Of a stretch of DNA of 5,351 nt, positions 1 through 5,351 are shown in pieces. Numbering within the stretch: position 1 is the first letter of the stretch; every line of letters begins with the position of its first letter. The notes beneath the pieces were generated by a model. It saw nothing but the letters and a program-made list of their open reading frames with translations. It was not told the DNA's origin and ran no database searches. Made by a program: the position numbers and the translations under genes. The stretch comes from Micavibrio aeruginosavorus (GTDB lineage: Bacteria > Pseudomonadota > Alphaproteobacteria > Micavibrionales > Micavibrionaceae), in assembly GCA_003240795.1 (NCBI GenBank), contig QFNK01000145.1, positions 1-5,351 on the forward strand, in the 5' to 3' direction.

Positions 1-296
1 AGGCCCGGCTTTCCGTACAGTTTGCAAAGAGCCATGATTTCCAAGGCTTCCTTGCGTCCGTCTTTTTTTGTTTTAACGGCGGTGGGTTCTTCTTCCTCGT
101 CGTCGTCTTCATCGTCGAGGGTTTCCTCATCCTCGATATCGTCGATATCATCCTCCGCCTGCGGGCTGGCGTCGGTATCGCTTTCAAGGTCTTCCTCATC
201 CTCGATGGGGTCGGTTTCAAGATTTTCGGTTTCAGACGGTTCTTGCGCCTTAACCGCCTGGCCTTTCTTTCGGCCTAGCAGCGTTTTCAAAGACAT
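1..296 (-). CDS. Probable nested scaffold protein (lambda Nu3-like), in-frame internal start within the protease gene; 3' end beyond window
   Basis: In lambda the scaffold Nu3 is made from an in-frame start inside the 3' part of gene C, so it shares its sequence with the protease C-terminus. The same arrangement is visible here. Met317 of the protease (ATG at 296-294) is preceded by AAAGGA with an 8-base spacer, a better ribosome site than those of most other genes in the window. The product would begin MSLKTLLGRKKGQAVKAQ, a basic start, followed by a strongly acidic stretch (protease residues 335-386, 32 of 52 Asp or Glu). It then returns to a likely helix, RKEALEIMALCKLYGKPG, at the window edge. 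Low complexity, high charge and a terminal helix fit a disordered, helical capsid scaffold. At least 98 codons are visible. The start is inferred from the ribosome site and the lambda precedent. The alternative is that this is only the substrate or targeting tail of the protease, with no separate product. Confidence 0.68.
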   Translation of the reverse strand, partial: MSLKTLLGRKKGQAVKAQEPSETENLETDPIEDEEDLESDTDASPQAEDDIDDIEDEETLDDEDDDEEEEPTAVKTKKDGRKEALEIMALCKLYGKPG

Positions 297-1244
297 GCTT
301 TCTTTCCTTTGCTTTGGATTGTCCCCGGAAAGCCCGGAGTGGCTTTTTCGGGCGGTCTGCCCGGAAACTTGGCGTTTCTCGATATCGGCAAGGATGATTT
401 CAAGGACTTCATCAAAGGCGGCGATACCATCCGCGAGTCCTGCCTTGATTGCGGCAACCCCATCAAAACAATCGGCCTGCGTGGAAATCACTGTGCTTTC
501 AGGAATGCCGCGATATTTGGCGACGGATTGCGTGAATACGCTGTAAACCATATCCACGCGGGCCTGCATTCGGCTTTGCGCCTCTTGCGAAAGCGGGGAA
601 TGCGGCCAACCGTCGATCTTGCGCGCCCCGGCGAAAATCGGCGTATATTGGAGGCCGGTCTTTTCGTTAAAGCCGGACTGGTCAAGGTGAACGGCGACAA
701 CGCCGACAGAGCCGACGCCGCCTGTGCGCGGCAGAAAAATCTTGTCGGCGGTCGCAGCCAAGGCATAGGCGGCGGAATAGGCGTGTTCATTGGCAAAGGC
801 GTAAATGGGTTTTTCCCCGCGCCGGGAAAAAATGTAATCGGCCAGATCAAAAACGCCAGCCGCTTCCCCGCCGCCGCTGTCGATATCCAAAAGAACGGCG
901 GCAATATCCGTGCGCGCCATGACTTCATCGAATTCCGCCCGGATGGATTCATAAGAGCGCAGGCCGGACAGCGCATCCATGCAATCGCCGCGCTGTACCA
1001 AGGTTCCATGCACCGGGATAACGGCTATGGGGATTTGTCCGGGATTGACCGGCGCGGGATGATCGGCAAGGAACGGGTCTTGCGCCAGTTCCCCGGCTTT
1101 CTCGATATCCGAAAAGAGCCGCGGGGACAGGACATGAACAAGGGTTTGCAGCTTGCGCGGGTGCAATAGCAGCGGTTCTTCAAAAAGGCGCGCGGCAATA
1201 TGCGGCAGGCGCGCTGCCACGCCTGCAAGGTTGATATCTGGCAT
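1..1244 (-). CDS. Phage capsid maturation protease, S49 (SppA/ClpP-fold) family, lambda gpC-like; 3' end beyond window
   Basis: A serine protease of the procapsid that degrades the scaffold and trims head proteins before DNA packaging. I translated this frame by hand: it stays open from the ATG at 1244 to the window edge (414 codons, next residue Leu), so the C-terminus is missing. The S49 core lies at about residues 75-260: a strand with AVIPVHGTLV, the DSGGGEAAG loop (122-130), the nucleophile region HAYSAAYALA with Ser157, then GGVGSVGVV. Lys209 in GARKIDGWP is the likely general base. The Ser-Lys spacing of 52 matches the dyad I recall for lambda gpC (Ser166/Lys218). From about residue 290 the protein becomes a linker and then a very acidic tail, the nested scaffold. 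The start follows the portal stop by 6 bases and has a GGAG site 9 bases upstream, inside the last portal codons. Lambda gpC is about 439 residues, so little is probably missing. No break in the frame was seen. Family assignment is firm. Confidence 0.93.
   Translation of the reverse strand, partial: MPDINLAGVAARLPHIAARLFEEPLLLHPRKLQTLVHVLSPRLFSDIEKAGELAQDPFLADHPAPVNPGQIPIAVIPVHGTLVQRGDCMDALSGLRSYESIRAEFDEVMARTDIAAVLLDIDSGGGEAAGVFDLADYIFSRRGEKPIYAFANEHAYSAAYALAATADKIFLPRTGGVGSVGVVAVHLDQSGFNEKTGLQYTPIFAGARKIDGWPHSPLSQEAQSRMQARVDMVYSVFTQSVAKYRGIPESTVISTQADCFDGVAAIKAGLADGIAAFDEVLEIILADIEKRQVSGQTARKSHSGLSGDNPKQRKESMSLKTLLGRKKGQAVKAQEPSETENLETDPIEDEEDLESDTDASPQAEDDIDDIEDEETLDDEDDDEEEEPTAVKTKKDGRKEALEIMALCKLYGKPG
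123..206 (-). repeat. Duplicated 15-base unit in the acidic tail coding region
   Basis: The plus-strand 15-mer TTCCTCATCCTCGAT occurs exactly at 123-137 and again at 192-206. Both copies lie in the same frame 23 codons apart, each coding Ile-Glu-Asp-Glu-Glu on the minus strand. A further short echo, GATATC-GTC-GATATC, follows the first copy at 135-149. Exact codon identity, not only amino-acid identity, suggests local duplication or slippage extended this low-complexity tail, although limited Asp/Glu codon choice could produce it. Confidence 0.45.
305..310 (-). promoter_or_regulatory. Internal Shine-Dalgarno site for the nested scaffold start
   Basis: The minus strand reads AAAGGAAAGAAAGC immediately before the ATG at 296. 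The AAGGA core is 8 bases from the start codon, within the usual range. A site this good in mid-gene, exactly where the sequence changes from linker to scaffold-like tail, supports a real internal start. It could be chance in a purine-rich lysine/glutamate coding stretch. Confidence 0.6.
327..367 (-). repeat. Cluster of overlapping short inverted repeats upstream of the nested scaffold start
   Basis: Several short stems can form here. AAAGCC at 329-334 faces GGCTTT at 341-346 across a 6-base loop. On the plus strand CGGGC at 349-353 faces GCCCG at 359-363 across 5 bases. The same 349-353 arm can instead pair with GCCCG at 332-336, so the stems exclude each other. The region encodes the protease linker (about residues 294-306) and ends roughly 17 bases upstream of the internal ribosome site. 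Any role in scaffold translation is speculative; short GC-rich stems are common by chance. Confidence 0.25.
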
Positions 1245-1250
1245 GTGTGA

Positions 1251-2816
1251 TTACTCCGGTTGAATAAAGTCGTTTTCGGCGGCGTCTTCGCTTTCGCGTT
1301 CCGCCATATCCGGGTCTTGGCTCTCCCGGTTTTGCATGACCCCGCTATTGCTCACGGCGCGGGGGTCTGTGTCATAGAGAAGGCCAAGGGCATTTGCGCG
1401 GGCAAGATCGGCGGCGTTTTCGTCGTCAATCTCGGTAATATCGTAACCGCGGCGACCGGCGACACGGGTACGGCTGATAAAGCCGGAGCGCACGGCGATT
1501 TTATCCGCGGCGGCTTCCTGCTGCGGATTGACGTACGGCCAGCCGGGGGCCAGCCATTTGACTTTGAGATACGGGCGCGGATTAAAGGCGAAGTCCGGGG
1601 CTTCAAACAATCCGCCCTTGAACGCCTCCACCATAAATTCCCTCCAGACCGGCATACAGAATTGCGCCACTAAAATCTGGTTTTGGAATTGTTCCCAAAT
1701 CCGCTGCGATTCATTCAAACCCCACCGGATAGAGGAAAAATTGACGCCGCTTAAATCGCCGGTCATGGCTTCATACATCACGTCCGCGCCCGCGGCGGCG
1801 GCGCGCAAATTCATCTTTACGAACGGATCGTAATTGCTGCCAACGTCCGCGGATTCGGCGGTCTTCACTTCCTGTCCGGGGTCAAGATAAAGGCCGGTTC
1901 CGGGTTCAAGATCGGTTTCAAAGGGCTTTGATTCATCCCCGCCCGCGAGAGCCTCCGCGATTTCTTCATCCAGAACGCTACGCTCATCATCCGCGGGCGA
2001 CGTGATAAAGAAGGTAAGATAGGCGGCAAACTTTTTTCGGATAAGTTCGGCGTCCTCGTATTCCATGAGATCGAGCATCCGCAAGATAGAGCTTGCCACT
2101 TTTGGAAAGCCGCGGGTCTGGCCGGGGCGTTCAACTTCAAAAATGTGCATGATTTCATTGGCCGGGATACGGACGCGCCGGGCGGGGTCGCGCACCCCGA
2201 TCATTTCGTTCGGGTGTTCCTTCCAAAGATGATACGCGGCAATGCGGTCTTGATTGTCAAATTCAATGCCCTGAACAATCTTCCCGCCATTGGACAGGTG
2301 CATGTTAAAAGTATGGTCGAGGTGGTCAGCTTCCAAAACTTTCAACTGAAACGGAATGAGCAAATTGAAATCATCCGTGGGCCGGTACATTTTCCGCACC
2401 AGCACTTCCCCGGATTGATAGATAGACCGGACAATGAGGGCTTGCAGGCCGTAAAAATCAAGGCGACCGTCTGCATCGGCTTCCATAGCCCACATATCCC
2501 AAGCCTCTTTAACCGCCTCGCGGAAAGCCTTGTCGCCGCCCTTGGGTATAGGCCGGATACCGTTCCCCACGACATTCGCCACAAAAGAACGGTCGGCCCG
2601 GCGCATCCACGGAATATTGCGGACTTGATCGCGCGCCCGGTCGCGCATACGCGCAAGGGAGCCATTGACAAGGCCGTTAATTGCCGCGCTCGGCGGCTTA
2701 AAGTTTTTCATGCGCCGCCCGGTGCTGGCGGCGTCGAAACCAGACGTAAAGCTGTTAGCCTTCAAAGCCCGCAGCGGTTTTCCATCCGGGCCGAGTAAAA
2801 CGGGAATCTTGGTCAT
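1251..2816 (-). CDS. Phage portal protein, lambda gpB family
   Basis: The protein forms the ring at one capsid vertex through which DNA enters and leaves; it nucleates head assembly and docks the terminase and later the gpW-like protein. At 521 residues it is close to lambda gpB (533). Family landmarks appear in order: a basic N-terminal region (about 33-75) with NGLVNGSLARMRDRARDQVRN, GNGIRPIP (85-91), GEVLVRKM (136-143), LEADHLD (161-167), RPGQTRGFPKVA (230-241), YEAMTGDLSGVNFSSIRWG (348-366) and WLAPGWPYVNPQQEA (421-435), the last two typical of the wing/stem and clip-side core. The C-terminal 60 residues are acidic and probably flexible. The start lies 3 bases after the gpW-like stop. Its ribosome site is weak (a GGGGG run 9 bases upstream), so coupling to the upstream gene is likely. 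Lambda gpB is trimmed at its N-terminus by the protease; whether this one is trimmed cannot be seen. No breaks were found. Confidence 0.95.
   Translation of the reverse strand: MTKIPVLLGPDGKPLRALKANSFTSGFDAASTGRRMKNFKPPSAAINGLVNGSLARMRDRARDQVRNIPWMRRADRSFVANVVGNGIRPIPKGGDKAFREAVKEAWDMWAMEADADGRLDFYGLQALIVRSIYQSGEVLVRKMYRPTDDFNLLIPFQLKVLEADHLDHTFNMHLSNGGKIVQGIEFDNQDRIAAYHLWKEHPNEMIGVRDPARRVRIPANEIMHIFEVERPGQTRGFPKVASSILRMLDLMEYEDAELIRKKFAAYLTFFITSPADDERSVLDEEIAEALAGGDESKPFETDLEPGTGLYLDPGQEVKTAESADVGSNYDPFVKMNLRAAAAGADVMYEAMTGDLSGVNFSSIRWGLNESQRIWEQFQNQILVAQFCMPVWREFMVEAFKGGLFEAPDFAFNPRPYLKVKWLAPGWPYVNPQQEAAADKIAVRSGFISRTRVAGRRGYDITEIDDENAADLARANALGLLYDTDPRAVSNSGVMQNRESQDPDMAERESEDAAENDFIQPE
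1254..1259 (-). promoter_or_regulatory. Ribosome binding site of the protease gene
   Basis: The minus strand reads CCGGAG, then TAATCACAC, then the protease ATG. The GGAG core overlaps the last sense codons of the portal gene and its TAA stop follows at once. Ribosomes finishing the portal would therefore stop on top of the protease initiation site, which suggests coupled translation. This site also decides the protease start at 1244. Confidence 0.7.
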
Positions 2817-2819
2817 GGA

Positions 2820-3038
2820 TTAAAGCCCCCGATTGCTTCGCATGTGGACGCGGCGGGATTTGCGCTTTCCTGCCTTCGCGTTCAAAGACCGGCGCAGCGT
2901 GTTAATGGCGCGCTCCATATCCGCGAGGTCTTGATACTCAATCGTCTTTCCTTCATAGGTCAGCCGCTTGGTGCCGCTGGCGTATGCCTTTTCAAGTTCC
3001 GCCAGCATTTCCGGCGTAAACGTAATGCTCGTTGTCAT
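2820..3038 (-). CDS. Head-tail joining protein, gpW-like
   Basis: A 72-residue protein, close to the 68 of lambda gpW. In lambda, gpW adds to the portal after packaging, seals the DNA in and makes the platform for gpFII and the tail. The sequence shows an N-terminal helix (about residues 9-20, PEMLAELEKAYA), a short beta hairpin (about 24-35, KRLTYEGKTIEY), a second helix (about 36-52, QDLADMERAINTLRRSL) and a basic tail ending RSNRGL. The helix-hairpin-helix layout and the 'leu-rich helix / G...Y.g..i.Y..l.dm..ai..l' pattern match the gpW family. The position between large terminase and portal is exactly that of lambda W, which raises confidence above what sequence alone gives. The gap to terL is 15 bases. 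The upstream sequence is A-rich (AAAGAAAGAAAAAATCC) with only a weak ribosome match. The last 17 or so residues are rich in Lys and Arg, perhaps for contacting DNA in the portal channel (inference). Confidence 0.85.
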   Translation of the reverse strand: MTTSITFTPEMLAELEKAYASGTKRLTYEGKTIEYQDLADMERAINTLRRSLNAKAGKRKSRRVHMRSNRGL

Positions 3039-3053
3039 GGATTTTTTCTTTCT

Positions 3054-5057
3054 TTAATGGTGGCGTACCCGAATGCGGCGGCGCGCGCGTCGCCGGGCAG
3101 TCGGGTTTGCCGGTTGCTCAAGAACCTTTGGCAGTTCTTTAGGCTCGGCGGGCGTGACTTCCGGTTTCGGAATCTGGTTAAGCTGGTTATGCAGCGATAA
3201 AAGGTCGCCTTGGATTACGTCTTGCGGGATCTCGCGCATGACCGCCAGCGCGCGCCATTTTTCCACCGTAAAGCGGTTGATCTCGCAGCGTTCAGCAGCA
3301 GCCATGTTGTAAATCCGGCAATCAAGAAAATGGTTTTCGCCCGATACCATCCATTCGGTTGTGTCCCTGCCGTTCCTTTGGTGCGTCACAAGGCTTTCCG
3401 CCGTAAGCTGCTTGAAATAGTTTTCGTCGCAGCCGGTGGAAAAATGGCAATAGCCGTAAGGGTCTTCCTCCGCGCCTTCCATCACGCCCTCAAGACGCAA
3501 ATAGGCGTAGAGTTCGGACTTGCCTTGCCATGAGCCGACCGGCCAGACGCGCATTGCCCCCCGGCGTTTCTTTTTCCCGGCATAGGTAACTTCCGTCTTG
3601 GCGGCGGTTCCCAAGACCGGGGCTTGCGCGCCGCCCACACCTTTAACGACAATGACCCGCGGCTTTCCTCTCGCCCAGGAATAGACAAGGTGGGCCATGT
3701 AACCGCTGTCAATCGCTAGCATGTCGCACTGAAAGGCCCGGCTCCATGCGTTTTCATAGTGGCGATTGTAAAGCGTATCCAGTTGCCGCCATGTTGCCGG
3801 GTGGCCCGTATCGCCGGGCAGGAAACCGATATCAATAACCCAGCTTGTTTTACCGACCCCCCAGCCGACGACTTCAAAATAGAAACCATCCTTTTGAACG
3901 TCCACGCCGACCGTGATAAGCAGCGCGCCTTGCGGAATGAAGCCCAAGGGGTAGTCTTCGCGCAAGGTAAGCAGGCGTTTCCAGCTTGGCGCGTCCCCGC
4001 GTTCTTCCCATGCTTGGCCGAGCCAGAGGTTATAAAATGTTTTCAGTTCGCGCGGGTTATCCTTGGCGGCAAGGAACGCCTCGACCATTTTTTCCCATGT
4101 CGTGAACGGGGAATAAATCGCATTGATCTTGAAACCCGGATGAGTGCCTGCGGCGTTCTGAATAACCCACCGGCCAGAGGCCAGCATTTTCCGCTTTTCG
4201 TGGTGTTCAATAATGCAGCCGTTTTCCTCGCAAACGTAATACGGCATGAAAGGCGGTTCGGTATTGAAGCGCAGGCCGCCCCGGAACGGTTCGGGCGTCA
4301 GCGGGAAAAACCGCAATTCCTGCTCGGCCTCGCAATGCGGGCATTTGACCTTAAAAATCCGTTGATCGGATTCCCCGTAACTGCGCGTAATCCGGCTAAT
4401 GGATTGCAGCGTCGGCGTGGAAACTTCAAAGCATTTTGCCGTGCCGGAATCATGGAACGCGATTTGCCGGGCGTTCGCCATTTTGTCCGGGTCGCCTTGC
4501 CCGCCGACATCAAGGGGCCATTCGTCCCAATCATCCTTAAACAGATAGCGGATTGATTTCTGGCGCAGCGCGGCGGCGGAATTCGCGCCGGTGATAACCA
4601 GAAATCCGCCCGGAAACTTTTTGAAGGATGAAGTCGAGGCACCATCCCGGCTTTTGTTTTCGGCAACTTTTACGCCCCAATCATTTTCATCAATATTGGG
4701 CGTCAGTTTTTCACGCGACCATGCTTTGCCCGCGTTCATCGTCGGATGCACGACCATTGAAGGGCCGGGCGCAATGTCGATGATATACCCGATAAAGTTT
4801 GTAATGGCCTCGGAACCGGCAACTTGCGCCGATTTCATAAACGTAACCCGGTCGCAAGGGTGCGAGGGTGAAAGGCAATCCATGATCTCGACCAGATACG
4901 GGGTACGGTCGTTGCGCCACTTGCCGGGGAATGACGTAGTTTCGGGCGGCAGGATACGGCGCGCATTCGCCCAATCCGAAACGCTGTAATCCGGGTCGGG
5001 CATCAAGCCTTTTGAAAAGGCTTCCCGGTAGGCGTCACGCCCCGAGGCTAACATCAT
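3054..5057 (-). CDS. terL: Terminase large subunit, lambda gpA family (packaging ATPase and nuclease)
   Basis: The motor and nuclease that cuts concatemeric phage DNA and drives it through the portal. It has 667 residues against 641 in lambda gpA. The N-terminal ATPase half has a Walker A-like KSAQVAGSE (75-83; Lys75 lines up with lambda Lys76) and Walker B at YLFKDD (171-176). A Cys cluster follows, CPHC (239-242) with C276 and C281, matching the lambda CPHC...CEHNAC segment. IYSPFTTW (314-321) is nearly identical to lambda AYSPFTTW. The RNase H-like nuclease half has the likely metal-binding acids Asp386 (VGVDVQKD), Asp450 (AIDSGY) and Asp579 (NHFLDCRIYNMAA). The C-terminus is a proline-rich linker followed by an Arg-rich end. 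Oddities: the catalytic Glu after Walker B is Asp176, and Walker A lacks the second Lys. The start has two consecutive ATGs (5057 and 5054) with only weak GGA upstream; either could be used, and the gene overlaps terS by 23 bases. Confidence 0.97.
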   Translation of the reverse strand: MMLASGRDAYREAFSKGLMPDPDYSVSDWANARRILPPETTSFPGKWRNDRTPYLVEIMDCLSPSHPCDRVTFMKSAQVAGSEAITNFIGYIIDIAPGPSMVVHPTMNAGKAWSREKLTPNIDENDWGVKVAENKSRDGASTSSFKKFPGGFLVITGANSAAALRQKSIRYLFKDDWDEWPLDVGGQGDPDKMANARQIAFHDSGTAKCFEVSTPTLQSISRITRSYGESDQRIFKVKCPHCEAEQELRFFPLTPEPFRGGLRFNTEPPFMPYYVCEENGCIIEHHEKRKMLASGRWVIQNAAGTHPGFKINAIYSPFTTWEKMVEAFLAAKDNPRELKTFYNLWLGQAWEERGDAPSWKRLLTLREDYPLGFIPQGALLITVGVDVQKDGFYFEVVGWGVGKTSWVIDIGFLPGDTGHPATWRQLDTLYNRHYENAWSRAFQCDMLAIDSGYMAHLVYSWARGKPRVIVVKGVGGAQAPVLGTAAKTEVTYAGKKKRRGAMRVWPVGSWQGKSELYAYLRLEGVMEGAEEDPYGYCHFSTGCDENYFKQLTAESLVTHQRNGRDTTEWMVSGENHFLDCRIYNMAAAERCEINRFTVEKWRALAVMREIPQDVIQGDLLSLHNQLNQIPKPEVTPAEPKELPKVLEQPANPTARRRARRRIRVRHH

Positions 5058-5351
5058 TGGAAACGTCCATAAGCGCGTCGCGGATTTTTGCCCGCAAATA
5101 TTGGATGATCTCTTTTTCGTCCGTCATGCCGACAAGCGTTCCTCCCAACTCCTGCGGCAGGGCTAAGAAACGGTCGCGGATAAGCCGGGCGGCCTCGAAC
5201 GCCTCGCGGTCGATTTCTTCCTTGCGTACCAGCTTCCCGGCGCGTTCCTCGTAATCCAGTTGCGCGAGCTTGGCTTGATAGGCTTCCCGCGCGCTGCGGA
5301 ATTTGGCAAAGGACGTATGGCCGCTGCTTGATTGTTCGGCGGCAGCGTCTT
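5035..5351 (-). CDS. terS: Terminase small subunit, Nu1-like; 5' end beyond window
   Basis: The DNA-recognition subunit of the terminase, which binds the packaging site and recruits TerL. Only the C-terminal 104 residues are in the window; the N-terminal winged-helix DNA-binding domain would lie past base 5351. The visible part starts with a polar linker (DAAAEQSSSGHTSFAKF) and continues as a charged helical stretch (about residues 15-65 of the fragment) containing REAYQAKLAQLDYEERAGKL and FEAARLIRDRFLALP. This pattern is typical of the self-association helices of Nu1-type small terminases and their short 'L.YE.R.G.LV...E' motif. It ends with a second helix, DEKEIIQYLRAKIRDALMDV, where these proteins usually contact the large subunit. 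The TGA stop at 5037-5035 lies inside terL. The call rests on the helical pattern plus the position directly before terL; sequence alone would give moderate confidence, as small subunits diverge quickly. Confidence 0.85.
   Translation of the reverse strand, partial: DAAAEQSSSGHTSFAKFRSAREAYQAKLAQLDYEERAGKLVRKEEIDREAFEAARLIRDRFLALPQELGGTLVGMTDEKEIIQYLRAKIRDALMDVSNDVSLGA

Noticed and set aside
329..348. A possible plus-strand terminator: a stem AAAGCC/GGCTTT followed by a short T run.
   Set aside because: The stem is only 6 base pairs, the T run is 5 and partly inside the stem, it lies within a coding region, and no plus-strand gene would need it.
22..546. A plus-strand open frame with long serine runs.
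   Set aside because: The serine runs are the complement of the Glu/Asp codon runs in the scaffold tail (GAA, GAG and GAC read as TTC, CTC and GTC in a shifted frame). It is a composition artefact.
488..1009. A 173-codon minus-strand open frame inside the protease gene in another frame.
   Set aside because: The overlapping frame with Ser157/Lys209 and the DSGGG motif is plainly the coding one; this frame has Pro/Arg-rich shadow composition.
309..1169. A 286-codon open frame on the plus strand.
   Set aside because: It lies wholly antisense to the clear S49 protease frame, has no recognisable domain or ribosome site, and its composition is what the complement of the protease codons produces.
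2145..2798. A 217-codon plus-strand open frame opposite the portal gene.
   Set aside because: Antisense shadow of a well-supported portal gene, with no family features.
3759..4556. A 265-codon plus-strand open frame opposite the large terminase.
   Set aside because: Antisense to the conserved terminase core; its residues follow from the complement of terL codons and match nothing I recognise.
1..5351. A new defence, retroelement or other undescribed system.
   Set aside because: All of the window is accounted for by a lambda-type packaging and head-assembly module in the standard order, with gaps of 15 bases or fewer; there is no room for a cargo gene.

Overview
The window is one compact block of a tailed-phage genome, with every gene read from the minus strand. 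It is the DNA-packaging and procapsid-assembly module of a lambda-type siphophage or prophage. In transcription order (high to low coordinates) it carries the end of a small terminase subunit (Nu1-like), the large terminase subunit (gpA-like), a small head-tail joining protein (gpW-like), the portal (gpB-like) and an S49-family capsid protease (gpC-like). The 3' part of the protease gene appears to hold a second, nested product, a scaffold corresponding to lambda Nu3. This is exactly the lambda order Nu1-A-W-B-C-Nu3. The decoration and major capsid genes (D and E in lambda) would be expected just beyond base 1.

The layout is very tight. terS and terL overlap by 23 bases, and the remaining gaps are 15, 3 and 6 bases. 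That implies one polycistronic message with much translational coupling. No promoter, terminator, tRNA, insertion sequence, CRISPR array or attachment site was seen. The plus strand carries only antisense shadows of these genes.

The proteins form one pathway. TerS recognises phage DNA and loads TerL, which cuts the concatemer and pumps DNA through the portal ring. The scaffold directs procapsid assembly, and the protease degrades the scaffold and trims head proteins. The gpW-like protein closes the portal after filling and makes the tail-binding site.

The host cannot be fixed from sequence alone. Moderately GC-rich coding DNA and the lambda-like terminase, portal and gpW families suggest a proteobacterial host, possibly an alphaproteobacterium; that is inference. 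I found no evidence of a new type of system. The points most worth checking are the nested scaffold start, the variant ATPase motifs of TerL and the arginine-rich TerL tail.
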